Shown here: piece by piece, positions 25,294 through 34,651 of the stretch | Numbering within the stretch: the first letter of the stretch is position 1 | Layout: the number at the start of each line of letters is the position of its first letter | From: Acidianus sp. HS-5 | GTDB lineage: Archaea > Thermoproteota > Thermoprotei_A > Sulfolobales > Sulfolobaceae | Length of the DNA stretch: 64,000 nucleotides | Reading direction: 5' to 3' | Assembly: GCF_021655615.1 (NCBI RefSeq) | Contig: NZ_AP025245.1 | Location: 744,001-808,000, forward strand | The notes under the pieces: generated by a model | Databases searched by the model: none | The model's input: only the letters and a program-made list of their open reading frames with translations | What the model was told of the DNA's origin: nothing | Translations under genes and position numbers: made by a program

Positions 25294-25943
25294 TAATAAA
25301 CTGAAGGTACATAAACTATAGTTAAATCCCCAAATTTAGCGTCACCCTTTATTATTTCACTACATTTATATTTCCAAACCTTCTCATCAGGATACGTTAA
25401 TTTCTCCATAATTGTTAAAGTAGGGTCTTCTTTCTCAAATTGAAGGGCTATCTTCTTTACTCCGTCAGGATAAGGTTCTGGGATAATTAATAAATCCCTC
25501 CCAGTCCTAGCTAGAGCATTAAGCTTTGAATAATCAATTTCTCCCCTAACATGAAGCGTTATAACTATAACTTGAGTTAAGTCCCTCTCAACTATTTGTA
25601 AAGCTCTAATTATTGAGGAAACCCCCGGAATTATGTTAAGCTCAACTCCGTGCTCTTTAGCTAGTTTTTTCAATTTATCTAGAAGCTGATAGTCAGAAAC
25701 TGCAGGGTCACCATGGTTTAAAAACGCTACTTCCTTGTTTTTGGCTAGCTCCATTACCTCGTTGAGCAGTTTTGCCTCCTCCCTATAATTTAATGGGATG
25801 ACTTCTTTTCCCTCGACGTACTTTGAGAACCTTTCTATTACGCTCCCCCACCCGGTTATTACTTCAGCCTTTCTTATGACGTCTAGACCTTTTACTGTAA
25901 TTAACTCAGGATCTCCTGGACCTACGCCAACGATGTAAAGCAT
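25293..25943 (-). CDS. cbiE: Cobalt-precorrin-7 C5-methyltransferase
   Basis: With the start at 25943 the protein has 216 residues and opens M-L-Y-I-V-G-V-G-P-G-D-P-E-L-I-T. Other methylase motifs are F-L-N-H-G-D-P-A-V-S-D near 83-93 and I-P-G-V-S-S-I near 112-118. It methylates C5; CbiT carries out the C15 step. A longer frame begins at 25964, but the inner ATG lies one base after the cbiG stop and matches the family N-terminus. It follows cbiG in the same transcript and ends within the palindromic region of the ATPase gene. Confidence 0.9.
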   Translation of the reverse strand: MLYIVGVGPGDPELITVKGLDVIRKAEVITGWGSVIERFSKYVEGKEVIPLNYREEAKLLNEVMELAKNKEVAFLNHGDPAVSDYQLLDKLKKLAKEHGVELNIIPGVSSIIRALQIVERDLTQVIVITLHVRGEIDYSKLNALARTGRDLLIIPEPYPDGVKKIALQFEKEDPTLTIMEKLTYPDEKVWKYKCSEIIKGDAKFGDLTIVYVPSVY

Positions 25944-25944
25944 T

Positions 25945-26913
25945 TCATTCACCGATTGAAGCAATAGAAACTGTTACTTCTCCTTTATAAGGAATTTTTC
26001 TTAAAATAAGCTTAGAGTTAGACCCTGCAGATATTAAAGCACAAGCCTCTGCAACGTTCTTTATTCCAAGTTCCTTAAGCTTCTGACTTTGAGGAGAAAG
26101 GCATTCGTCTTCAAAAGAATTGACCTCGTCTAAGGAAATTAGCCTGAATTTTACTCCTAGTTTTTCCGCAACTTTTCCAACTTTTTCTCTTATAGAAGAT
26201 ATGACCTCAACTTGGGATAAATCAGCGTTTATCTTCCTTAATGCAAAAAGTATTGCTTCTTCTATTGTCTCCTCATCTGCCTCTATCTTACTTCCAACGC
26301 CTATAGATAGCCTTAGAGGTTTCAGATAAACTGTATTCTCATCACTTCCGGTCTCTCCTACTACAATAAAGTACTTGCAGTCGTCTCCTGTCTTGTATTT
26401 CCCCTTGACCTTGGGCAAAGACTTTAAGCCTTTTACGCAAACTTCTTCCCCTTTAAGTAGTGCTGAAGTCACTTTAACAACGTTTTCAACATTAAGTATT
26501 TTACAGTTAACTAACCTTGCAAACTCTTCTACACTAGTGACGTTTGATAATTCGCTCGCAGTAGTAATTACCGGGGTTGCACCTAATATCTTCGAGACCT
26601 CTTCTGCATATTCGTTAGCTCCCCAATGTGCTCCTAATATCGGAATTACGAATTTTCCTTCATCGTCTACTGCAATAACTGCAGGATCTTTGTCTTTGCT
26701 TTTCGCGTATTTGCATATTGTTCTAACTGCACCGCTCAACGCCATGGTGAAGATTATCCCATCGTAACAGTTCCATATCTTCTCAAAGTTTGCCTCCTTA
26801 TAAGAGAAGAGTGAACATGGTACTTCCCTTTTCTTAAGTTCTTCACAGAGTTTCTCGGCAATCCTACTTTTGGTTGCATAAATTATTGCAAACCCTCTCC
26901 AAGCCCTCTCCAT
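25945..26913 (-). CDS. cbiG: Cobalt-precorrin-5A hydrolase
   Basis: The 322-residue protein opens the delta-lactone of cobalt-precorrin-5A, releasing acetaldehyde. It has the CbiG N-terminal domain with A-V-D-D-E-G-K-F-V-I-P-I-L-G-A-H-W-G-A-N near 79-98, then A-T-P-V-I-T-T-A-S-E. The C-terminal domain begins R-L-S-I-G-V-G-S-K and ends with A-L-I-S-A-G-S-N-S-K-L. It is the first gene of the corrin cluster on this strand; a purine-rich AT stretch just upstream could hold the promoter. Length is typical for an unfused CbiG. Confidence 0.9.
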   Translation of the reverse strand: MERAWRGFAIIYATKSRIAEKLCEELKKREVPCSLFSYKEANFEKIWNCYDGIIFTMALSGAVRTICKYAKSKDKDPAVIAVDDEGKFVIPILGAHWGANEYAEEVSKILGATPVITTASELSNVTSVEEFARLVNCKILNVENVVKVTSALLKGEEVCVKGLKSLPKVKGKYKTGDDCKYFIVVGETGSDENTVYLKPLRLSIGVGSKIEADEETIEEAILFALRKINADLSQVEVISSIREKVGKVAEKLGVKFRLISLDEVNSFEDECLSPQSQKLKELGIKNVAEACALISAGSNSKLILRKIPYKGEVTVSIASIGE

Positions 26914-26978
26914 ACATAGAGAAGAGAAAAAGGATATTTAAACATGGAGTAAAGGAAAAAAGAGTAATTTATTTCCTA

Positions 26979-27885
26979 TTATAGACAACTCATTACGTTA
27001 TTGACTAACGCCTCTACTTGAGAAGCACTTGCGTTAATTCCGGATATGAAGATTTCTATTTCTTCATTATTAGATACTCCAACGAATTCAACGCGATTAT
27101 GAGTTTCAGATAGATAGAAATCTAAGCCATTATAAGTCGAAACAGAAATATTGTCTCCGAAAAACTTATAGTTATTTTCCATTCTGCTAAGTGCTGATGG
27201 GTTTTTCATTGCGCAATTAAGATCTTTATAAAGTTCTGACGCTCCGTTATTGGAGGAACTCCAACTAGCCGCAAATACGCGTATGACAACTTTTTTACCG
27301 TTAACTGTACCGTTAAGGTTGGCAAAAACTGCCTTAGCAGGATAAACTGTAGTATATGCCTTAATATACATACGACTTATTACTCCACAATAATGCAGTT
27401 CATGAGCAATTCCGCAATTAAGATTGCATAAAAAGGAATGTTAAACGTGTAAGATATTTGGTCTTTGTTGTCCCATTTGAAAACGAAATTGAATATTTAC
27501 AAGCACTTATTTCAGTTTCAATTCCAGAATGATTTTTCTGAAGAGTCCAACTTCCGCCAAACTCACTTTTTGCAGTTGATGCTAAAACTGTAATCCCGTG
27601 TGGTGAGATTAACGGTAAGACAACTAGAAATACTACTAGGACTACTATTACTGCAACTACTCCGCCAATTATAGCCTTCAAAGGAATCTTCTTTTTAGGA
27701 GGTTGTTGTGGCATGTAAGGATATTGATAGGTTGGAGGTTGAGGAGGCGGTTGTGGAGAAGGCTGTTGTTGAGGTGTATTGCCACCTTGCAATATAGACG
27801 AAGAAGGCAAAGGCGAACCACATTTTAAGCAGAATTTTGCATCATCTGCATTAGGATACCCACATTTAGGACAATATTTTACCAT
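26979..27885 (-). pseudogene. Zinc-ribbon/TM/exported-domain protein (paralog 3), frameshifted
   Basis: The N-terminal part (27418-27885) encodes the zinc ribbon (C-P-K-C, C-L-K-C), a Pro/Gln linker, the helix and the start of the exported domain (L-A-S-T-A-K-S-E-F-G-G-S-W). The frame then breaks near a short T run at about 27432-27438. The C-terminal part (to 26979) continues in another frame with Y-P-A-K-A-V-F, N-G-T-V-N-G and S-T-Y-N-G-L-D-F. One indel separates the halves, and parts of the middle are shorter than in the paralogs. It is one copy of a tandem duplication with the gene at 28092. The ATG is preceded by GTGAT. Confidence 0.8.
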
Positions 27886-27981
27886 TTTACATCACTTTAC
27901 AGACTTTAGTTTAACCGATTAAAAACATTGTAGGTTACAAATTTTATCCTAAAAAAGACTCAAATTGAACTAATCATTTCA

Positions 27982-28050
27982 TTAAACTAACTCTATAATA
28001 TATTTAAATTTAGGAGTCTTTACTTCTTCATCCATTTCACTACATAGTCC
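27982..28050 (-). pseudogene. Duplicated C-terminal fragment of the formate dehydrogenase-like gene
   Basis: On the minus strand this spacer encodes C-S-E-M-D-E-E-V-K-T-P-K-F-K-Y followed by four residues and a stop. The intact gene at 29129 ends with the same fifteen residues. The flanking non-coding bases are also similar to those at 29040-29128. It is a remnant carried along when the zinc-ribbon gene duplicated. Confidence 0.85.
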
Positions 28051-28091
28051 AATTTCTATAGCAAGACGTATATTATAAAAAGGAAATGAAT

Positions 28092-29039
28092 TTATAGACA
28101 ACTTTGTATTTGACTAACTATTCCTTGGATTTGAGAGTTTGTAGGGGCTACGTTTATTACCCATACTAATATTTCATCGGTATTTGAGATTCCGACAAAT
28201 GTACCCGCGGAAACTATGCAACATTTAGGAATCACATTCGGCATAAGTGACTGACTTAGTTGAGTATGATTACATGTAGACATGAAAATGTAATCCATAC
28301 CGTTAAATGATGAGATTACAAAACACTTTGCGCCTTCGGTTTTGGCTTTTGCCTCTAGATGAGAAATTGTAGATGAATAGCTAGAGTTCGTGAGAATTTT
28401 ATTAAATTTTGTATATATGCCGTATATTGGATTAGACGTAGTATTATAATGAATTCCCACTACAAGAATGAAGGCTTTATGACCATTCACTGTACCGTTA
28501 GCCATTGCTGTAACAATCTTTACTGGATAAATTAAATGGACCGTGGGCATATAGTAGTTCGAAGATCCCATAGGCAATATTGAAAGGAAAAGACCAATAT
28601 AGAACTGCAATCCCGACAATCCTAACTTTGAGCTAGTTTCTTTTATTGTGGTTCCGTTCAAGTATTTTACTTCATATGTTTTATTGCCTATATAAATTCC
28701 AGTAGCAGATTTACATTTTGATAATTTCCAACTTCCTCCGAATTCACTCGAAGCTGTAGAAGCTAGGGCATTAATGCCATGTGGAGAAATTAACGGTAAA
28801 ACTACTAGGAATACGACTAGAACTACTATAACAGCCATTACTGCACCTATTATTGCTTTCATTGGGATCTTCTTTTTTGGTAAAGGAGCCGAAGGTTGCT
28901 GCACTGGCGAGAGTTGAGGGGATGGTTGAGGTGAACTGCCTTGCAATATAGACGAAGAAGGCAAAGGCGAACCACATTTTAAGCAGAATTTTGCATCATC
29001 TGCATTAGGATACCCACATTTAGGGCAGTATTTTACCAT
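28092..29039 (-). CDS. Zinc-ribbon/Pro-rich linker/TM/exported-domain protein (paralog 4)
   Basis: The 315-residue protein has the zinc ribbon C-P-K-C/C-L-K-C, a linker of Pro, Gln and Ser, one helix (V-V-F-L-V-V-L-P-L-I-S) and an exported domain starting A-L-A-S-T-A-S-S-E-F-G-G-S-W. C-K-S-A-T, Y-L-N-G-T-T, N-G-T-V-N-G and a late S-F-N-G-M-D-Y are shared with the paralogs. The frame extends to 29072, but the ATG at 29039 follows AGTGATGT and gives the N-terminus common to the family. It lies between the duplicated dehydrogenase tail and the intact dehydrogenase gene. Confidence 0.8.
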   Translation of the reverse strand: MVKYCPKCGYPNADDAKFCLKCGSPLPSSSILQGSSPQPSPQLSPVQQPSAPLPKKKIPMKAIIGAVMAVIVVLVVFLVVLPLISPHGINALASTASSEFGGSWKLSKCKSATGIYIGNKTYEVKYLNGTTIKETSSKLGLSGLQFYIGLFLSILPMGSSNYYMPTVHLIYPVKIVTAMANGTVNGHKAFILVVGIHYNTTSNPIYGIYTKFNKILTNSSYSSTISHLEAKAKTEGAKCFVISSFNGMDYIFMSTCNHTQLSQSLMPNVIPKCCIVSAGTFVGISNTDEILVWVINVAPTNSQIQGIVSQIQSCL

Positions 29040-29128
29040 TTTTACATCACTTTTACAAAACTTTAATTTCACAGATTAAAAGTATTTAGGTTACAAATTT
29101 ATCATTGAAAGAACTTAAATTGAATGCA

Positions 29129-31072
29129 TCATTTCATTAAACTAACTATGGTATATTTAAACTTAGGAGTCTTTACTTCTTCATCCATTTCACTACATAC
29201 TACATAATTTATTTCTGCATTATGCATGTAAGCAAAGGCAACACCTTTTACAATATCTTGAGATATTCTAACTTTAGTCTTCGCAGAACCGCATTCTGAA
29301 GATATTTTAATTTCATCACCATCATTTATTCCTAAAGACTTAGCATCTTCAGGATTAATAAATACTTCCAAGGGAATCTCAGGAAATCCTGACCTAATTA
29401 TTAGTTCATCAGTGTTGTAATGAGTTACTTCCCTTCCAGTTACGAGTATAATTCCTTTAGAAAGCTTAGGCTGTTCAACTGGGCGGAAGTGGGCTTTCCC
29501 ATCTTCAGTAAGGAATTTCTCTCTATAAAGTACATCATCGTTCTGAGGATACCTTGAAGGTAATGAGTAGTCTGTCACTTCTTTAAAGTCCAGGTTAGAA
29601 TATGAAGAGACCTCCTTCAGCTCGTTAAACACTTCCTTTGGATCCGTAGAGAAGTTGAAACCGAACTTTCTTGCTATGTCAGCAATTATTTCAAGTTCAG
29701 GCTTTGTTTCACCGGGGGAATTTACGGCTTTAAATCTCCACTTTACTAACCTATCTAAACTTGTAACCGAGCCTTCCTTCTCAGCCCACATTGCGGCTGG
29801 AAGTACATAGTGAGCAAACTTTGCTGTCTCTGTCATGAAAGAGTCAATTACAACCAATAAATCTATGGAAGAAAGAACTTTTTCAACTACCTTCCTATTA
29901 GGAAAACTCTTTGCTGGATTGAAGTTCATTAGGAATATTGCCCTTAAACCAGTTCCATATAATGCTTCAGTGACTGTCTTTCCAGGAATGACCGGAGGTT
30001 TGAAGCCCCAAATTTCTTTCAATTGTAATGCATGGAGTTCGTCCATTTTTCCGTTAGGGAAAACGTTCGGTTTAATTAGATCTCCAGAACCTTGTACGTT
30101 AGCTTGGCCACGATAAACTACAACTCCTCCAGTTCCTAGATTTCCTGTGAGCAATGCAAGATTAACTAAAGCTCTGACTCCATTGACTCCAGAGGACTGA
30201 GTTAAGCCCAAGCCCCAAGAAAAGATTACAGGTTTTTGTGAAATGATATTTGCGAATTGTATTATCTTTCCCTTAGGAATTCCAGTAATTTTTTCAGCTT
30301 CATTTAAGGAATATTTGTTTACTACTTTTTCATAGTCTTCAAATCCTTCAGCTCTAGTTTTGATAAAATTCTCGTCAATAAGACCTTTAGAAATCAAATA
30401 GTTACCTACTGCGTTGAATAAATAAATATCCGTAGAAGGAGATATTTGTAAGTATAGATCCGCAATTTTAGCAATCCCAGTTTCCCTGGGATCTATTACT
30501 ACTAGTTTTCCTCCGTTCTTCTTCATTTCCAAAACGTACTCAGAAATTACTGGATGGCTTTCAGTCATTGATTCGCCTACTATTACTAAAGCCTTTGCTT
30601 TTGGAATTTGAGTTACTGAAATTGATGAGGCACCTACTCCGAGCATTTCCTTTAATGCTAAGGCTGAAGGATCATGGCAGACCCTAGCACAAGAATCTAC
30701 GTTATTTGTTCCTAAAGCTCTAGCAAGTTTCATGAAAGAGTATACTTCTTCCAAGGTATTCTGACATCCACCGTAAAATCCTACTGCAAAAGGTCCGTAA
30801 TCTTTGATTATCTTACTAAGACGAAGGGAAATTTCGTCTATTGCCTCCTTCCAGGAAATTCTTATGAACTTATCTCCTTCTCTCTTTAGCGGATAAAAGA
30901 GTCTATCCTCAGCATAAAGCGATTTAAACGCTATACTACCTTTACCGCATATGTGACCTTTACTCACTACGTGGGATTTATCTGGTAAAACTCTAGTAAT
31001 CTTGTCATCAGAGACTTCCAGTTCTAACCCACAGCCTACACCACAAAAAGGACAAATTGTTTTAACTAACAT
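29129..31072 (-). CDS. Molybdopterin oxidoreductase, formate dehydrogenase alpha-like
   Basis: The 647-residue protein has an N-terminal 4Fe-4S site C7-x2-C10-x3-C14-x27-C42 and the molybdenum/tungsten ligand in S-C-A-R-V-C-H (C132, H133), where cysteine takes the place of selenocysteine of some formate dehydrogenases. The cofactor domains follow, including S-W-G-L-G-L-T-Q-S and a C-terminal dinucleotide-binding domain beginning L-V-T-G-R-E. There is no signal peptide, so it is cytoplasmic. The family includes formate dehydrogenase H and related enzymes, so the substrate is inferred. No FdhD or electron-transfer subunit is adjacent. I chose the ATG at 31072, not the TTG at 31081. Confidence 0.85.
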   Translation of the reverse strand: MLVKTICPFCGVGCGLELEVSDDKITRVLPDKSHVVSKGHICGKGSIAFKSLYAEDRLFYPLKREGDKFIRISWKEAIDEISLRLSKIIKDYGPFAVGFYGGCQNTLEEVYSFMKLARALGTNNVDSCARVCHDPSALALKEMLGVGASSISVTQIPKAKALVIVGESMTESHPVISEYVLEMKKNGGKLVVIDPRETGIAKIADLYLQISPSTDIYLFNAVGNYLISKGLIDENFIKTRAEGFEDYEKVVNKYSLNEAEKITGIPKGKIIQFANIISQKPVIFSWGLGLTQSSGVNGVRALVNLALLTGNLGTGGVVVYRGQANVQGSGDLIKPNVFPNGKMDELHALQLKEIWGFKPPVIPGKTVTEALYGTGLRAIFLMNFNPAKSFPNRKVVEKVLSSIDLLVVIDSFMTETAKFAHYVLPAAMWAEKEGSVTSLDRLVKWRFKAVNSPGETKPELEIIADIARKFGFNFSTDPKEVFNELKEVSSYSNLDFKEVTDYSLPSRYPQNDDVLYREKFLTEDGKAHFRPVEQPKLSKGIILVTGREVTHYNTDELIIRSGFPEIPLEVFINPEDAKSLGINDGDEIKISSECGSAKTKVRISQDIVKGVAFAYMHNAEINYVVCSEMDEEVKTPKFKYTIVSLMK

Positions 31073-31127
31073 AATAAACAATTTTCCCTAAAAAATTTAA
31101 AGATATTATTTTTAGTTATTCATATTT

Positions 31128-31727
31128 CTACGGTTTTTTCATTTTTTGATAAATTTCAAGTATTTTATCAACAATCTCTAACGGACTCGGTTCTCTACCT
31201 TTTTCTTTCTTTAATTCTTCAATTACTTTATCCATGAAGTCCTTAACTTTCTTACCTGCAATACAGAATTCTGGAACTTTAAAATTCGGAACTCCCTTCC
31301 CATCGTAGCTCTTCAATAATTCCTCTTGTTCGTCTTCAGTAGCAAATGGATAAGATAGACAAGCGTAAGGCTTAAAGGAATTTATTGTACAAATCCAACC
31401 TTTCTGAAACTGGCAAGGTCTTGGTAATAAATAAAATCCGTTCTTCTTTTCCAGTCTGAGGTCTTTCATGTTCTTCTTCATTTCCTTAAAATCATAACCG
31501 TAAACCGGAACTGGGTATCCTTCTTTGCAACATTTTCCTCCACAAGTCTCACATTCCTTACCTAAATCTATTACATTATTCATTGCAAATTGGTAAATTA
31601 TTGAATAAATTGCATATTTAGCTATAGGCGCGTTGTACTGAGCAAGGAAATTAACGATTTTCCTTAAACTCTCAACGTCAGACCTTAAAGCCTTCTTTGT
31701 TAGAATGTTTACTTCATCAGTGTTCAT
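31128..31727 (-). CDS. YkgJ-family cysteine-cluster protein
   Basis: The 199-residue protein contains the zinc/iron-chelating cysteine cluster of the YkgJ family: C59-x2-C62-x3-C66-C67, C105, C113 and C123, with a later Cys after V-P-E-F. The order C-x2-C-x3-C-C, then P-C-Q-F, W-I-C-T-I and Y-A-C-L-S-Y-P-F is characteristic. Members are thought to bind an Fe-S cluster or metal, but the role is not established. It lies 56 bases upstream of the dehydrogenase-like gene on the same strand, so a role in its maturation or electron transfer is possible. Confidence 0.75.
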   Translation of the reverse strand: MNTDEVNILTKKALRSDVESLRKIVNFLAQYNAPIAKYAIYSIIYQFAMNNVIDLGKECETCGGKCCKEGYPVPVYGYDFKEMKKNMKDLRLEKKNGFYLLPRPCQFQKGWICTINSFKPYACLSYPFATEDEQEELLKSYDGKGVPNFKVPEFCIAGKKVKDFMDKVIEELKKEKGREPSPLEIVDKILEIYQKMKKP

Positions 31728-31744
31728 ACTTAGTCATTTTTATA

Positions 31745-32281
31745 TTAAAATAAATTATTATCTTCAAAACCTTCTTTGAAGACTTCAAGCGGAGGAGATA
31801 ACGGCAAAATTAAATCCTTTTCATTAAATGGATAGATGATTTCCGGCAATCTGTAAACTTTAAATGAATAAAATTCATCCATAGAGTCTCCTTTTTTGAG
31901 AATATCTATTATCTCCTTACCTTGTTCTGGGGAAACGTTCATTTTCAGTTTATCTATCATATACTCCATAGTGTAAGCCAACTGTGAATAAAGATATTCG
32001 TAAGCCTCTGCTTTTATTGCAGGGATTATAATCTGTTTTTCCTTATTGTCCTTTAAATATAGGAGTAAGTAATTATCGTGAAGCTTTTTTACATACTTAA
32101 AAGGTAAGTAAAAGGGAATATTCCTTACTTTGCTTATAACTCCCCTATTCTTTCTATATAGCCCTATGTACTTAGAGAAGCCCTCTTTATAGTGTAGGAA
32201 AATAAATGATAAATTATCCTTGGAAAAGTATGAGACATAATCTGCTTCTGGGATTTCATTTTCCGCTAGTATTAATATCAT
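31745..32281 (-). CDS. Hypothetical protein of an uncharacterised module
   Basis: The 178-residue soluble protein is rich in Tyr, Ile, Leu and Lys; the first 100 residues look beta-rich and the next 45 helical. I do not recognise the family. It follows a 35-residue gene and a 698-residue gene on the same strand, with short gaps, and precedes the YkgJ-type gene by 17 bases. It may thus be transcribed with either. Confidence 0.6.
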   Translation of the reverse strand: MILILAENEIPEADYVSYFSKDNLSFIFLHYKEGFSKYIGLYRKNRGVISKVRNIPFYLPFKYVKKLHDNYLLLYLKDNKEKQIIIPAIKAEAYEYLYSQLAYTMEYMIDKLKMNVSPEQGKEIIDILKKGDSMDEFYSFKVYRLPEIIYPFNEKDLILPLSPPLEVFKEGFEDNNLF

Positions 32282-32333
32282 TAAAAAGTCATGCGAATAA
32301 AAGTTAATATCTTTTCAATAAAAAGATTCCTAG

Positions 32334-32441
32334 TTAATCCATCAGTATTTCCTTATATACTTCTGGTTGTTTCTCTGCATTGAATTTATTGAACAATTTA
32401 GGAGCTAGTTTAGTCTCCTCTTTTTCTAATTGCTTTTGCAT
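32334..32441 (-). CDS. Small 35-residue charged protein
   Basis: The frame encodes M-Q-K-Q-L-E-K-E-E-T-K and ends K-E-I-L-M-D. It is highly charged and probably helical. A T/A-rich TATA-like box (TTTTTTAAAG) lies about 25 bases before the ATG, as for a leaderless message. It fills most of the gap between the genes at 31745 and 32478, which otherwise would be unexplained. I do not know a homolog; the support is its position, promoter and lack of any competing frame. Confidence 0.45.
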   Translation of the reverse strand: MQKQLEKEETKLAPKLFNKFNAEKQPEVYKEILMD

Positions 32442-32477
32442 AATTATATTGTAGAATGGACTTTAAAAAAGATTTTG

Positions 32478-34574
32478 TTAAAATACTTCAAAATCCCTAT
32501 GCCTTTCCCATAAATACTGGCTTACAAAAAATACTTTAGAAACGTCGAAGTCAAAAAACATAGCGTCAGTATTTATTACTTGCACTATAGGTTTTGGTTC
32601 TATTGATAAAATTATAGGTCTTTCTACTTTAATCCTGAATGTTGTATGCTCTGGATGATCTATTATTATTTCCGAACTTTCACCCTTGGGAGTTAATAAT
32701 AATTTCAAATTATATGTAACTACTGAAAACAATTTTTCAACAGCAGAATCTATTGAGAAAGCAAATTTACTATTCATGGTATTTATTCTTACTCTGACAA
32801 AGCTCGAGTTAAGATTAGGAACGTAAACCCTACTACTGAGAGAAAAGGAATTAACAAGATAAGCTTCGACGTTGGATAGCCTTAACACGTGATTGGATCC
32901 CATTAAGTTTGTAATCTCGTCTTCTGAGTCTGTTTTTCTCCTTTTCTCTTCCTGGATCCTTGAAGTTAAGAAAAGTAAAGAAGATAAGAGATTGTAGTAA
33001 GCTGAGACCATGCTCCTTGATGAGTCTAAAACTTCCTTAATTTCGTTATAAAGTTCCTCGCTGCCAGAATAATATCTTATCAAAGTTTCTAAATTAATTT
33101 GAGGTAATGATGAAAGCGAACAAATTTCGTATAAAATTGAATCTACTTTCTCCTTCAGATTTCTAGCTTCTCCCTTAAATTCATCCTTAAATTCCGTAAC
33201 TTCCTCCACACCTGCATAGAGTTTTATTAAAAGAGGAACTAACATATTAGGAATATTTCCGCTCATTATTCCGTTATTTACTTCAAAATAATATTCCTTA
33301 GAAAGTCTTTCAATAACCGAGAACTTTAATGTGTAAGATGATTTCTTAGGATTTTCTGAAAATCTTCCGAATGAAGAAGATAAATAAAGTACCTTACCTA
33401 ATCCTCTTATAAAATTCCTGAATTCTTTCTTAAGAATTTCATCGTTAGCCGGAATAATTTTGAAATTAAAGTCTCCAGAAAAAGCCTTTCCTTCTTTCAA
33501 CTCTATTTCTTTTACGCCATTAACTACCGTAATTGATGAAGAATAAAACCTGTTAAGAATATTCTCCAATACTTCCTTCCGATTAAAACTATGAGTCTCT
33601 CTTTTTTCTTCCTCCTCAATTTTTCCTATGTATTGAGGTAAGGGAGATAGCCAGGGATTATTTCTTAAAAATTTAGGTATTGTTATTTTCTGCTTTTTAG
33701 GTATTGGATAAACTACATTTGCGAATGCGCCTTCTTTTTCGGTCTTATTGAGACCGTTTAAGCCTATAATCAGTATCGGCGTATTATAGAAACTTACTGG
33801 AAAAGATAGTGAAGTAAAGTAATCATAGCCTTTAGTTTCAACCAGTCCAGGAGTATTCAAAGAGAAGAACGCGTAAATTTTGCCTCCTCTCATCTTAAGT
33901 GATGAAATTTCCTTTGGTATATTGAGCGCATTAATTCGATTTTTAATTTTTTTACAATCAAACATAGTTTTTATTCTTCCACACTCATACATTTCCGCTT
34001 CTCCCGCTATGTTAACGAAGGAAGTTATCTCAACCTTACTGAAATCGTTAAAAATTGGAGGCAATGAATAGGACAAGAGCTTCCTTTTACCTATTTTTCC
34101 CCAAGATAAAGTGAAATTAATCTTTCTAACTAGAGAAAATTTTAAATTACGCAAGTCCTCAGAGTCAATTATTGCTTTCCTAACAATTTCGCTGAGTTTC
34201 GATAGTTCAATTTCTTTCGGTGATGAGTAAATCTCCATAGAGAAACCAAAGCTCCTTCCTTCTTGGGCTATTAATTCCTCTACCCAAGGTATTGCGAATT
34301 CTACTTCCCTCCTCTTATATACCTTTCCAAGAATGAAATTTGATGCGTATATAGAAATTATCCTACTATCTTTTTGTCTAAAAACTATTGCCAAGTGCGT
34401 TACGTCAGAAGTTACGTCTCTCACAAGTAAGGCATACTCTTCTCCTTCAGTTAGAGGATTTTTAAGCTCTAAATTAATCTCAACGGATAAAGGTTCGTTA
34501 TGTCCTCTAAGCGAAGTAGGCAAGGTTAAACCTATTATGTCACCGTCTCCAATAACATTAGAAAACTTATACAT
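32478..34574 (-). CDS. Large hypothetical protein of an uncharacterised module
   Basis: The 698-residue protein has no transmembrane helix, signal peptide or motif I can name. Several sections look beta-rich (about 1-300 and 560-690) around a central helical section (about 440-550, with an E-E-K-R-R-K-T-D-S-E-D-E linker). Cysteines are few. It is divergent from the 385-residue gene at 34652 across 77 bases and is followed by two smaller unknown genes, so the four probably belong together. A structural or scaffold role would fit the size and composition, but this is a guess. Confidence 0.65.
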   Translation of the reverse strand: MYKFSNVIGDGDIIGLTLPTSLRGHNEPLSVEINLELKNPLTEGEEYALLVRDVTSDVTHLAIVFRQKDSRIISIYASNFILGKVYKRREVEFAIPWVEELIAQEGRSFGFSMEIYSSPKEIELSKLSEIVRKAIIDSEDLRNLKFSLVRKINFTLSWGKIGKRKLLSYSLPPIFNDFSKVEITSFVNIAGEAEMYECGRIKTMFDCKKIKNRINALNIPKEISSLKMRGGKIYAFFSLNTPGLVETKGYDYFTSLSFPVSFYNTPILIIGLNGLNKTEKEGAFANVVYPIPKKQKITIPKFLRNNPWLSPLPQYIGKIEEEEKRETHSFNRKEVLENILNRFYSSSITVVNGVKEIELKEGKAFSGDFNFKIIPANDEILKKEFRNFIRGLGKVLYLSSSFGRFSENPKKSSYTLKFSVIERLSKEYYFEVNNGIMSGNIPNMLVPLLIKLYAGVEEVTEFKDEFKGEARNLKEKVDSILYEICSLSSLPQINLETLIRYYSGSEELYNEIKEVLDSSRSMVSAYYNLLSSLLFLTSRIQEEKRRKTDSEDEITNLMGSNHVLRLSNVEAYLVNSFSLSSRVYVPNLNSSFVRVRINTMNSKFAFSIDSAVEKLFSVVTYNLKLLLTPKGESSEIIIDHPEHTTFRIKVERPIILSIEPKPIVQVINTDAMFFDFDVSKVFFVSQYLWERHRDFEVF

Positions 34575-34651
34575 TATTATGAATTTAGGAGAAAGAGGTA
34601 AATAACCTTGTTGAGAATTGTTTATTTTTTCTGAGATTCATCTTATTATAG

